NCBI RefSeq assembly: GCF_000269965.1
Contig: NC_017219.1
Coordinates: forward strand, 682,001-746,000
DNA from: Bifidobacterium longum subsp. infantis ATCC 15697 = JCM 1222 = DSM 20088
Lineage (GTDB): Bacteria > Actinomycetota > Actinomycetes > Actinomycetales > Bifidobacteriaceae
Reading direction: 5' to 3'
Length of the DNA stretch: 64,000 nt
Each line of letters begins with the position of its first letter. The stretch's first letter is position 1. A model generated the notes under the pieces. That model saw only the letters and a list, made by a program, of their open reading frames with translations. It searched no databases and was not told where the DNA came from. The translations under genes were made by a program, and so were the position numbers. This document shows positions 18,601-26,794 of this stretch, piece after piece.

Positions 18601-20725
18601 CGCCGCCAGATTCCGCCATGTAGGCGACCGCACGGTCACCAAGATGCCGTTGCGCGTCACCAACCAGTGGGCCTACCACTCCCGTCTGTACGCGGCCGCA
18701 CACTTCGTGGCCTCCTACCCGGGCCTCGAACTTGTGCAGCTCAATTCCTTCGGCTGTGGCCTTGACGCCATCACCACCGATCAGGTGGCCGAAATCCTGG
18801 CAGACAAGGCGGACGTGTACACGCTGCTGAAGATTGACGAGGTCTCCAACCTGGGTGCCGCCAAGATTCGACTGCGCTCGCTCAAGGCCGCCGTCGAGGA
18901 ACGCGAAGCCAACAAGGCCCGCGAAGCCGCCGCGGCCAAGGCCATGGAAGACCAGCAGGCCGCCGCCGAACGCGCCGCCGAGGAAGCCAAGGTCAAGGCC
19001 GAGTCCGATTTGGAAGCTGCCAAGGCCGCGCTTGCCGAGGCTCAGGCCGCCGTCGAAGCCGCTCAGAAGAAGGTCGACGCCGAAGCGCAGGCCGTACACG
19101 ATGCCGTCAAGGCATCTCAGGCCAGCACTGCGAAGGCCGTGCAAGGTCCCAAGCCCACCGGCTTCCGCAAGACCGGCCCCACCGCTCCCACCCCCGGCCG
19201 CCAGATTCTGCTCGACAGCACCATGGCCGCCAATCCGAAGCTCACCAAGGCCATGCGCGAGGCCTCCAAGCGTGCCGCCGAACGCGACCTGCAGGCCGCA
19301 GCCGCCAACAAGAACGGCACTTCGGACGGCACCACCGGCGTGACGAACGCCAAGAATGCCAAGAAGTCCGGCCACAACAACGCCACCATGTCCCGATACG
19401 CGCATCGTGAGAAGTTCGTCAAGGACATGAAGAAAAACTATACGATTGTTGGCCCTCAGATGAGCCCGATTCATATGTCCTTGGTCGAAGCGGTGATTCG
19501 TTCCGGTGGGTACAAGTTCGACATCCTGAAGCATGCGAGCCGTGGCGATGTGGAAACCGGCCTCAAATACGTGAACAATGACGCCTGCTACCCGGCCATC
19601 ATGGTCGTCGGCCAGCTCATCGACGCGATTCTGGAAGGCAAATACGATCCCGAACATGTAGCGCTCGCCATCACCCAGACCGGCGGCATGTGCCGTGCGA
19701 CCAACTATTTCGGCCTGATCCGCAAGGCCTTGGTCGATGCCGGCTACCCGCAGATTCCGGTCATCGCCATTTCTACCCAGGGCCTCGAAGACAACCCCGG
19801 CTTCAAGGCCACCCTGCCCCTGCTGCACCGTGCCATCAAGGCGCTGGTTCTGGGCGACTTGCTCATGAAGTGCCTCTACCGCGTACGCCCGTATGAGGTG
19901 GAGAAAGGTTCGGCCAACAAGCTGTACGAGCTGTGGGACGCCATCGTGCGTGAGACCATCGAGCATCACGGCTATTCCAAGACCGCAGCCAAGACGCCGA
20001 GCATCAAGAAGGGCTATCTGCCGTATAACGTGCTGGCCAAGGAGATCGTGAAGTCCTTCGACAATCTGCCGCTGCGTGATATTCCGCGCAAGGTGCGAGT
20101 CGGCGTGGTCGGCGAGATCCTCGTCAAGTACCAGCCGGACGCGAACAACCACGTGGTCGACGTCATCGAATCCCAGGATTGCGAGGCCGTAGTGCCCGGC
20201 ATCATGGAATTCATGACCACCCGCCCCTACATCACCGACTGGAACGAGAAGAACCTCGGCATGGGTGGCAACAAGACGCTCTACGCCTTGATGCGCAAGG
20301 GTCTTGACCTGTACAACGCGCCTATCAAGGCCGCACTGGTCACCTCGCACGGCAAGTTCAAGCAGGACGAGCCGATGCCCGAACTGGTCAAGAAGGCTGC
20401 CGAGGTCACTTCCATCGGCGTGCAGGCCGGTGAGGGCTGGCTGCTGACGGCCGAGATTCTGGAGCTTATCGAACAAGGTTGCCCGAATGTGATTTGCGCG
20501 CAGCCGTTCGCCTGCCTGCCCAACCATGTGACCGGCCGTGGCATGTTCGGCAAGATTCGCCGCCTGCATCCGGAAGCCAACATCGTCTCCATCGATTACG
20601 ATCCGGGTGCCTCCGAGGCCAATCAGCTCAACCGTATCAAGCTGATGATCGCCGCTGCCAAGAAGGCTCACAACGCCAAGTTCGCCGAGGCCGGCGAGCC
20701 GCAGGGCTTCACCTCCGCGGACTGA
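15611..20725 (+). CDS. Giant acyl-CoA dehydratase activase-like protein (two ASKHA ATPases + DUF2229 + dehydratase-like domain)
   Basis: 1704 residues. Two BadF/BadG-type ATPase domains come first: [16 protein letters not shown] with [12 protein letters not shown] (about 20-330), and [17 protein letters not shown] with [12 protein letters not shown] (about 350-630). A Cys-rich hinge follows ([14 protein letters not shown], about 685) and a DUF2229-like block ([20 protein letters not shown], about 750-1060). A coiled-coil Ala/Glu/Lys linker spans about 1090-1180 and a low-complexity hinge runs to about 1270. The C-terminus resembles the 2-hydroxyacyl-CoA dehydratase subunit fold (about 1275-1690: [29 protein letters not shown]). 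Activases of this family use ATP to send low-potential electrons to a dehydratase. No separate dehydratase genes are adjacent. AGAGGAACAC precedes the ATG. Confidence 0.85.
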   Translation: [1704 protein letters not shown]

Positions 20726-20840
20726 TTTATGCTCTGGCTCGTCCGCAATTAAGGACGAGCTTCGCTCGCGACATGCTGGTTCGCCTATCGGCTCACCCTC
20801 GCCTACGGACAGCCCGCAGGGCTGTCCGCTTTACGGCTCG

Positions 20841-20878
20841 GCCTCTGTGAGGGGAGCTGTCGCGCAGCGACTGAGGGG
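20841..20878. repeat. REP-like palindromic repeat, copy next to the IS607 left end
   Basis: GAGGGGAGCTGTCGCGCAGC then GACTGAGGGG, the same design as the copies at 7821 and 14516 but with a shorter inner loop. It ends five bases before the probable left end of the IS607-type element. Confidence 0.7.
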
Positions 20879-20937
20879 TTATAGCCTGCTAGATTGATTA
20901 TCTGCTTTAGTTTGTTTTCGTGTGATATAATTAAGTC

Positions 20938-21525
20938 ATGCGTGTCAGGGAATGGGCGAGGCGTGAGGGCTTCAACGAGCAGACGGTGTGGCAGTGGTGT
21001 CGCGAGAACCGTATGCCCGTCCCGTTCGAGCGCATGAACACGGGCACGATTATCATCCACGACCCGAAATACGAGAACCAGCCCGCCGCCCCCACAGCGA
21101 ACGGCAGGACGGTGTGTTACGCGCGTGTCAGCTCGTCCGACCAAAAGGACGATTTGCAACGTCAGGCCGACCGGTTGAAGGCGTTCGCCATCAACATGGG
21201 CGTCAAGAGCCCCGAGGTGGTCATGGAGACCGGTTCGGGCATGAACGACAAACGGCGCAAGCTCAACCGGCTATTGGCCGACCCGACCGTGGGCACGCTG
21301 ATCGTGGAGCGCAGGGACAGGCTCGCCCGCATGAACGCGGGACTGGTGGAGAGCGCGTTGAAGGCGCAGGGACGCCGAATCATCGTGGTGGACGACACGG
21401 AGCTGGACGACGACTTGGTGCGCGACATGACCGAGGTGCTGACCTCGTTCTGCGCACGACTGTACGGGCGTCGTGCCGCCAAGCATAAGACGGATGCGGC
21501 GTTGAGGGCGGCGCGTGATGCTTGA
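20938..21525 (+). CDS. tnpA: IS607-family serine recombinase transposase (TnpA)
   Basis: 195 residues. An N-terminal MerR-like DNA-binding helix region (MRVREWARREGFNEQTVWQW) precedes the serine-recombinase catalytic domain: VCYARVSSSDQKDDLQRQ with the nucleophile among S65-S67, and ETGSGMNDKRRKLNRLLADP and IVERRDRLARMNAGLVESAL (the Arg cluster). It performs excision and insertion at GG-type cores. Small size and N-terminal DNA-binding domain are the IS607 hallmark. The end overlaps tnpB. Confidence 0.93.
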   Translation: MRVREWARREGFNEQTVWQWCRENRMPVPFERMNTGTIIIHDPKYENQPAAPTANGRTVCYARVSSSDQKDDLQRQADRLKAFAINMGVKSPEVVMETGSGMNDKRRKLNRLLADPTVGTLIVERRDRLARMNAGLVESALKAQGRRIIVVDDTELDDDLVRDMTEVLTSFCARLYGRRAAKHKTDAALRAARDA

Positions 21526-22822
21526 GGCGGTCAAGGTGGCGCTCGACCCGACGCCACGGCAGGAACGACTCTTGGAGTCCCATGCCGGTGCGGCGCGGTT
21601 CGCGTACAACGCGGGACTGGCGCACGTCAAGGACATGCTTGAACGGCAGGAGAAGCCGGAATGGTCGTACTACGCGCTGCGCAGGTGGTGGAACGCCAAC
21701 AAGGACGCCCTCGCCGTCAGCATGGAGACCGGCAAGCCGTGGTGGCCGGAGAACAGCAAGGAGTCGTACAACAGCGGCCTCGAATCATTGGCCGACGCGC
21801 TGAAGAACTTCTCCAAGTCCCGCAAGGGGCAGCGGAAAGGCCGCAGGATGGGCTTCCCACGTTTCAAATCCAAGGACAAGGCGGTTCCCGGATTCGCGTA
21901 CACGACGGGCTCGTTTGGTCTCATTGACTGTGACCCTTATGCGCTGCGGCTCCCGAAGATAGGCCGCGTGCATTGCATGGAGAACGTATCCAAGCGGGTG
22001 GATGGCGCGAAGGTGCTGCGCATGAGCGTATCCCGGCATGCGGGACGCTGGATGGCGAGTTTGACCGTCGAGCGCAAGGATGGTCCGATGCCCACGCCGC
22101 TGAAAGGTGGTAGTGTCGGCATCGATTTGGGTGTGAAACAGCTCGCCACACTGTCAGACGGCACCATCATCCGCAATCCACGCGCGTTGGACTCGAACCT
22201 CAGACGATTGAGGCGGGAACAGAAGAATCTGAGCCGCAAACGGAAAGGCTCCAACCGCCGCCGCGAGGCGAGAACGAGGGTCGCGCGTCTGCACGCCCGC
22301 GTGGCGGACCTACGCCGCGACCTACTGGACAAGACCACCACCATGCTCGCCCGCACCTACGCGGACATCAGCATCGAGGACTTGAACGTGGCGGGCATGG
22401 TGAGAAACCATAGGCTCGCCCGCTCGGTAGAGGACGCCGCGTTCGCGGAGTTCCGCCGACAGCTCGAATACAAGACCGCACGCACCGGCGCGAGGCTCCA
22501 CGTCATCGACCGCTGGTATCCAAGCAGCAAGACATGCTCGAACTGCGGGACGGTGAAAGCCAAACTGTCCCTGTCCGAACGTGTCTACCATTGCGAGGAG
22601 TGCGGGCTTGTCATCGACCGCGATCTGAACGCGGCCATCAACATCCAAGTCGCCGGGAGTGCCCCGGAGACGTTAAACGCGCGTGGAGGAAGCGGAAGAC
22701 GGGCTGACGCATCGCGTCGGGCAACGCGGCATCCTGTGAAACGCGAACCAAGCGGCGGCGTAAGCCGTGTGAGGCTTGGAGCTGGCCTCGGCAATGAGGC
22801 CATGCAGATGACTTCGCTCTAG
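21515..22822 (+). CDS. tnpB: TnpB RNA-guided endonuclease (IS607-type)
   Basis: 435 residues. TnpB uses an omega (re)RNA from the element's 3' end to cleave DNA next to a transposon-associated motif and helps keep the element in place. The RuvC residues look intact: D204 in GIDLGVKQLATLSDG, E288 in ISIEDLNVAGM, and D368/D370 in LVIDRDLNAAINI. The zinc ribbon is CSNCGTVKAKLSLSERVYHC with EEC. The C-terminus after NAAINIQVAGSA is Arg/Gly-rich and probably overlaps the reRNA scaffold. It starts inside tnpA (TTG/GTG/ATG cluster near 21515). Confidence 0.94.
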   Translation: MMLEAVKVALDPTPRQERLLESHAGAARFAYNAGLAHVKDMLERQEKPEWSYYALRRWWNANKDALAVSMETGKPWWPENSKESYNSGLESLADALKNFSKSRKGQRKGRRMGFPRFKSKDKAVPGFAYTTGSFGLIDCDPYALRLPKIGRVHCMENVSKRVDGAKVLRMSVSRHAGRWMASLTVERKDGPMPTPLKGGSVGIDLGVKQLATLSDGTIIRNPRALDSNLRRLRREQKNLSRKRKGSNRRREARTRVARLHARVADLRRDLLDKTTTMLARTYADISIEDLNVAGMVRNHRLARSVEDAAFAEFRRQLEYKTARTGARLHVIDRWYPSSKTCSNCGTVKAKLSLSERVYHCEECGLVIDRDLNAAINIQVAGSAPETLNARGGSGRRADASRRATRHPVKREPSGGVSRVRLGAGLGNEAMQMTSL

Positions 22823-22889
22823 CGACAAGCTAAAACAAAGTCATCTACAACGGAGTCTCTAGAGCGAGAAACCGGGCCGGAGCCTGCTA
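22690..22889 (+). ncRNA. Probable reRNA (omega RNA) scaffold of TnpB
   Basis: In known IS607 and IS605 systems the guide RNA spans the 3' end of tnpB and the right end of the element, with the guide copied from flanking DNA. Here the segment holds GC-rich stems (for example GGCCTC with GAGGCC near 22790-22802, and GACTTCGCTCTAG with CTCTAGAGCG near 22850). Limits are guesses; the guide would start at the true right end, about 22890 if the 9-mer marks it. Confidence 0.35.
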
Positions 22890-22959
22890 TCGGTTTTTCG
22901 TATAGCGTATTGCGGGCTTTCGGGCACGCGCGCCGGCCGGCTCGAATACGATACAAAGC

Positions 22960-24237
22960 ATGGTTACTCCCCGAATCAGTTACGCGCACCTGCTCGCCAA
23001 GCCGAACCCCAAGCACGTCGAAAGCCTACTCAAGTTCTTTGAGAACGGTCGCTCCCAGCGTGGCGCCGGTGGCTTCGGTGTGGAGATCGAGCACCTGCCC
23101 GTGCACAACAGCGACGACACTGCCGTAAGCTACTACGAGCCGAATGGCATCGAGGCATTGCTCAAACGCCTGGCTCCGTACTACGACGAGGAGAAGGAAT
23201 ACTGGGAGAACGGCCATCTGGTGGGTCTCGGCCGTTCCGGCGTCGCCGTTTCTCTCGAGCCCGGCGGACAGGTGGAAACCTCGATCGGCATTTTGAAGAA
23301 GCCGAGCGACCTAAGTACGCTGTACTCCAAGTTTCGTCGAGAGCTCGCCCCGATTCTTGACGATCTCGACTTCCGACTGGTCAACTACGGTTACCAGCCC
23401 AAATCCAGCTTTGCGGATGTGCCGGTCAACCCCAAGGATCGCTACGATGCAATGACCGACTACCTCGGCCGCGTGGGTCAGTTCGGCCCATGCATGATGC
23501 GTTGCTCCGCCTCCACTCAGGTCAGCATCGACTACGTGGACGAGCGCGATTCCATCGAAAAACTGCGGTTGGGCACCGTCATCGGTCCGATTCTGGCGTA
23601 CTTCTTCCGCAACACCCCGTATTTTGAGGGTGAGACGAACCCATGGCCGTTGCTGCGCCAGCGCATGTGGGATTATCTCGACTTCCAGCGCACCAATGTG
23701 CTGCCGGGCCTGTTCGACCCGCGCTATGGGTGGGAGGATTACGCCATCGACGTGCTGTCCACGCCGCTCATGTTCGCTGACCTGACCCATACCCCTGAAG
23801 CTGTGGCTTCTGGAGCAAGCCCCAAGGAACTGCATCGCCCGGCGTTCCGTGAGAACGCGGGGGAGGTGTACCCGGACCGCGAACTCAACCCGTACGAGAT
23901 CAACCACATCATCTCCACGCACTTCAATGACGTACGTCTGAAGAACTTCATCGAACTGCGTCACTGGGATTCACTGCCGATTGAGCGTGCCGAGCGTCTG
24001 ACGGAGATTGTGTCCTCTCTGTTCTACGTGCCTGAGCACCGTGAACGTCTGGAAAGCTACTTCGAGGGCATCAGCGAGGAAGAGGTGTTCGAAGCCAAGG
24101 CCAACATCCAGGCCCACGGTCGCGAGGCTTCGCCATACGGCCAGCCGCTCGATTTCTGGAAGGAATTCCTGGGGCTCGAAGGCCTTTTGTCCGACATTCC
24201 CGGCGATCTGAAGCACCCCGACGTGTTCCAGGAGTAA
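22960..24237 (+). CDS. Glutamate-cysteine ligase family protein (GCS2)
   Basis: 425 residues. Plant/proteobacterial-type GCS2 features: GGFGVEIEHLPVHN (ATP/Mg Glu), VSLEPGGQVETSIG (substrate and metal site), CMMRCSASTQVSIDY and NFIELRHWDSLP (conserved Arg). It would ligate glutamate and cysteine to gamma-glutamylcysteine, the first step of glutathione synthesis, or a related gamma-glutamyl ligation. No gshB-like partner is nearby, so gamma-glutamylcysteine itself may be the product. It follows the IS607 element directly; the start ATG 22960 has no strong ribosome site. Confidence 0.85.
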   Translation: MVTPRISYAHLLAKPNPKHVESLLKFFENGRSQRGAGGFGVEIEHLPVHNSDDTAVSYYEPNGIEALLKRLAPYYDEEKEYWENGHLVGLGRSGVAVSLEPGGQVETSIGILKKPSDLSTLYSKFRRELAPILDDLDFRLVNYGYQPKSSFADVPVNPKDRYDAMTDYLGRVGQFGPCMMRCSASTQVSIDYVDERDSIEKLRLGTVIGPILAYFFRNTPYFEGETNPWPLLRQRMWDYLDFQRTNVLPGLFDPRYGWEDYAIDVLSTPLMFADLTHTPEAVASGASPKELHRPAFRENAGEVYPDRELNPYEINHIISTHFNDVRLKNFIELRHWDSLPIERAERLTEIVSSLFYVPEHRERLESYFEGISEEEVFEAKANIQAHGREASPYGQPLDFWKEFLGLEGLLSDIPGDLKHPDVFQE

Positions 24238-24396
24238 GCGAAGAAGCATATACAGAAAAATCTATTGCGCGATATCGGTGTCGAAGGCATGACAGAATGT
24301 TATGTTTTGGCACCGTTTTGCATATCCGGCCAAGGATATTGGATGTGGTTGCGCATGGGAGTGAGGAGAATGCGGATAGATGGACAGCCTCGAGAC

Positions 24397-24800
24397 ATGA
24401 TTACCACCGTGCTCGACGGCCTGATCCAGCTCGCCGCCGACGATTGCGAGGTCGTCTACTCGCGCGGCGCGAACGTCATCGACCTCGTGCCCGACCCCGC
24501 AGGCGAGTTCTACTCGGACGGCCAGCCCCGCCCGAAAATCGGCGTTTCCGCCGCCGTTGATCAAGCAATGATCGACGAAGCCGTGGCCAACGCTCCCCAG
24601 TCCGATCTGATCGTGGCCGTGGTCGGCGACGTGGTCCAGCTGGTCGGCGAAACCTGCTCCACCGCCACGCTCGAACTACTCGGTGGCCAGAACGCCTTGC
24701 TCGACGCGTTCGCCGCTGTGTCTGAAAGAAACCGGCAAGTCGATGGTCACCGTGCTCATCAGCTCCAAGCCGCAGGTGTTGCCCGCCTCCCGCAACTGCG
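24397..24800 (+). pseudogene. Internal fragment of a GH3 beta-glucosidase (BglX-like)
   Basis: Frame +1 reads TTVLDGLIQLAADDCEVVYS, RGANVIDL, AMIDEAVANAPQSDLIVAVV and GETCSTATLELLGGQNALLD, which matches the middle of BglX-type GH3 enzymes. Near 24720 the frame breaks (GCCGCTGTGTCTGAAAG) and resumes as LKETGKSMVTVLISSKPQVL in another frame before similarity stops. Both ends are missing, including the nucleophile region. Dead gene remnant between the ligase and the toxin-antitoxin pair. Confidence 0.75.
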
Positions 24801-24902
24801 TCGCCGCGTTCGGGTGGTTCGGGCTCCGTGCGGTGAGTGGGCCGCGGCCGTATGATGGAAGCGCGGGTGGTCCGGGATTTTCTGCATACGGCGGGAGGCG
24901 TC

Positions 24903-25190
24903 ATGGTTTCTATCGAGAACGTGTACGAACAGATTCGTACATTCGCCGCTGATGCCGGCGCTCGCAAGGTCGTGCTGTTCGGTTCTCGAGCAAAGGGTGT
25001 GAACCGGCCTAAAAGCGATATCGATCTTGCCGTGGCCGGTTGCCCCGATTTCAATCGCTTGGAGCAGAACCTTCAGGACAATCTGTGGTCACTGCTTAAA
25101 GTTGATGTCATTAATCTGGATGAGCCGATTTCTTCATCGCTGAGGGCGGAGATTGAGCGTAGCGGAAAGGTATTGTATGAAAAAATATGA
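24903..25190 (+). CDS. mntA: MntA-type nucleotidyltransferase antitoxin
   Basis: 95 residues from the ATG at 24903, preceded by GGGAGGCG. It has the minimal nucleotidyltransferase motif GSx10DxD: G27 S28 in VVLFGSRAKGVNRPKSDIDL with D39 and D41. In characterised HepT-MntA systems this enzyme adds AMP to the HepT tyrosine and blocks the toxin. The 3' end overlaps hepT by 14 bp, so the pair is co-translated. Family call is strong; antitoxin role is inferred from the neighbour. Confidence 0.87.
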   Translation: MVSIENVYEQIRTFAADAGARKVVLFGSRAKGVNRPKSDIDLAVAGCPDFNRLEQNLQDNLWSLLKVDVINLDEPISSSLRAEIERSGKVLYEKI

Positions 25191-25578
25191 GAATTACGTT
25201 TCCGCACTGAAGTCGCTGCGCAAGGCTCCCGAACAGGATCTCAGCAATGATTTCATCCAGAGCGGCATTATTGACAAGTTCGGGTTGCAGTTCGAGCTTG
25301 GTTGGAAACTGTTCAAGGCGCTGCTGGCTTATGAGGGAGACCCTGTTTCCGCTTCCGGCTCTCCGCGAGATGTGCTCAAAACCGCTTTTCAATACTATGA
25401 TTTCATGGACGAATCGTTGTGGCTGCGCATGCTGCGCGATCGCAATGATTCTGCTCATATCTATGATGAAGAACGAGATCGGCGTCTTGTGGACGCCATC
25501 ATCGCTGATTACATCCCCGAGTTTGAGCGTGCAAATCAGGGGTTGGTCGCTCGCTACGGTGAAGCATTGAACGATTAG
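25177..25578 (+). CDS. hepT: HepT-type HEPN ribonuclease toxin
   Basis: 133 residues, ATG 25177 inside the end of mntA. It belongs to the HI0074/HEPN 'nucleotidyltransferase substrate-binding' family. The Rx4HxY motif is complete: R89, H94 and Y96 in RDRNDSAHIYDEE. The Arg and His are the RNase residues and the Tyr is the site modified by MntA in studied systems. FIQSGIIDKFGLQFELGWKL is the conserved helix pair. Expected to cut tRNA or mRNA when released. Confidence 0.87.
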   Translation: MKKYENYVSALKSLRKAPEQDLSNDFIQSGIIDKFGLQFELGWKLFKALLAYEGDPVSASGSPRDVLKTAFQYYDFMDESLWLRMLRDRNDSAHIYDEERDRRLVDAIIADYIPEFERANQGLVARYGEALND

Positions 25579-25579
25579 C

Positions 25580-26794
25580 GTGACAGGTATGGCATCGGGC
25601 GCGCTGGGTGTTGGCGAACGAATTAATGGGGTGAACCTCGGCAATTGGCTGGTGCTGGAGCGGTGGATGAAGCCGGGGATTTTTGCCGCCAGCGGCGAGG
25701 CGGACGAGATCTGGCTGCATCGGGCTACGAAGTCGGCTGAGCTGGAGGCTTTGCTGACGCGGCATCGCGACACGTATATTACCGAGGCCGATTTCCGGAA
25801 CATTGCCGCACATGGCTGCAATCTGGTGCGTATTCCAGTGCCGTATTTCGTGTTCGGGGATGTGCCCGGTCACCCGGGCTGTACCGAGTATCTGGACAGA
25901 GCGTTCGACTGGGCCGAGCGGGCCGGGCTCAAGATTCTTATCGACCTGCACACGGTGCCCGGCTCGCAGAACGGATTCGATAACGGCGGCCTCACCGGCG
26001 TGGTGCGCTGGCATCGTAGCCTGCGAGCGGTCGCCTATGCGCTGGATGTGCTGGTCCGTCTGGCTCGCCGGTATCGCGACCACGCGGCGCTGTTCGGTAT
26101 CGAAGTGCTGAATGAGCCGATTGACTGGCTGACGTATGCCATGTCACCATCGAGCAGGCAGGCGAAAGACCGGTCCGAAGCGCGAGGAAGCGGGCCTATT
26201 CCGATGGCGTTCCTCAAGCGTTTCTACCGCGAGACATACCACCGGTTGCGCCCGATTCTGGCAGGGAATCAAGTCATCGTGTTCCATGACGGCTTCCGAC
26301 TGGGCCGTTGGCGGGACTGGTTCGTGCGCGAGGGCATGCGGGGCGTCATGCTCGATACGCATGTCTATATGGTCATGGCCGAGCAATTCCCGCTGTTCCG
26401 TCTGATCCCGGATCGGTGGCTGATGGGCTGGTATCGCTTGTTTGTGCGCTGGAACGAACGCCGCATCCGCCGGGCCGCGCGCTATGCGCCGGTGATTGTA
26501 GGGGAGTGGTGCGTGGCTAATGGTCTGGTAAATCGGGTGGTCGATAAGCGTACAGGCGATGGTGGCCGCTCCAAGGAAAACGCCATGCACAGTGCATCTA
26601 TCAGAGGCTCTATTTACCGCGAGGTCGCCGCCATGCAACGCAAGGCATGGAACGTGTCCGCCGGGCAAATCTATTGGAGCTACCAATTACGTGGTAATCG
26701 TGATTTCTTGCCTACCATCGACCCGCAATCCGACACGTCACGCCTCGACCCCTGGGATCTCACTCACGTTTGGCACGCCGGTTGGATGGCGTAA
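25580..26794 (+). CDS. GH5-family glycoside hydrolase (exo-beta-1,3-glucanase-like)
   Basis: 404 residues from GTG 25580 or ATG 25589, immediately after hepT. GH5 signatures: INGVNLGNWLVLERWM at the N-terminus, NLVRIPVPYFVFGD, GLKILIDLHTVPGSQNG, acid/base Glu in LFGIEVLNEP, and nucleophile Glu in PVIVGEWC. 'GVNLGNWLVLE' recalls exo-1,3-beta-glucanases. No signal peptide, so it should act in the cytoplasm on imported oligosaccharides. The run RRIRRAARYAP and the Lys/Arg-rich insert around 195-210 are unusual. Linkage specificity is uncertain. Confidence 0.82.
   Translation: MTGMASGALGVGERINGVNLGNWLVLERWMKPGIFAASGEADEIWLHRATKSAELEALLTRHRDTYITEADFRNIAAHGCNLVRIPVPYFVFGDVPGHPGCTEYLDRAFDWAERAGLKILIDLHTVPGSQNGFDNGGLTGVVRWHRSLRAVAYALDVLVRLARRYRDHAALFGIEVLNEPIDWLTYAMSPSSRQAKDRSEARGSGPIPMAFLKRFYRETYHRLRPILAGNQVIVFHDGFRLGRWRDWFVREGMRGVMLDTHVYMVMAEQFPLFRLIPDRWLMGWYRLFVRWNERRIRRAARYAPVIVGEWCVANGLVNRVVDKRTGDGGRSKENAMHSASIRGSIYREVAAMQRKAWNVSAGQIYWSYQLRGNRDFLPTIDPQSDTSRLDPWDLTHVWHAGWMA

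Larger units (their letters stand above)
20883..22889 (+). mobile_element. IS607-family insertion sequence (serine transposase + TnpB)
   Basis: Contains tnpA (serine recombinase) and tnpB overlapping by 11 bp, the normal IS607 arrangement. The ends are not certain, since IS607 elements lack terminal inverted repeats and make no classical target duplication. The 9-mer AGCCTGCTA occurs at 20883-20891 and again at 22881-22889, just outside the genes, and is used here as the provisional boundary. Both genes are intact, so the element could be active. Confidence 0.65.

Noticed and set aside
17222..20671. Very long open frame (1149 codons) on the minus strand
   Set aside because: It mirrors the codon pattern of the activase gene on the plus strand, has no ribosome site or family motif, and is a high-GC shadow frame.
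20726..20840. Small gene between the activase and the IS607 element
   Set aside because: Only short frames; GACAGCCC-GCA-GGGCTGTC hairpin and REP sequence explain the stretch.
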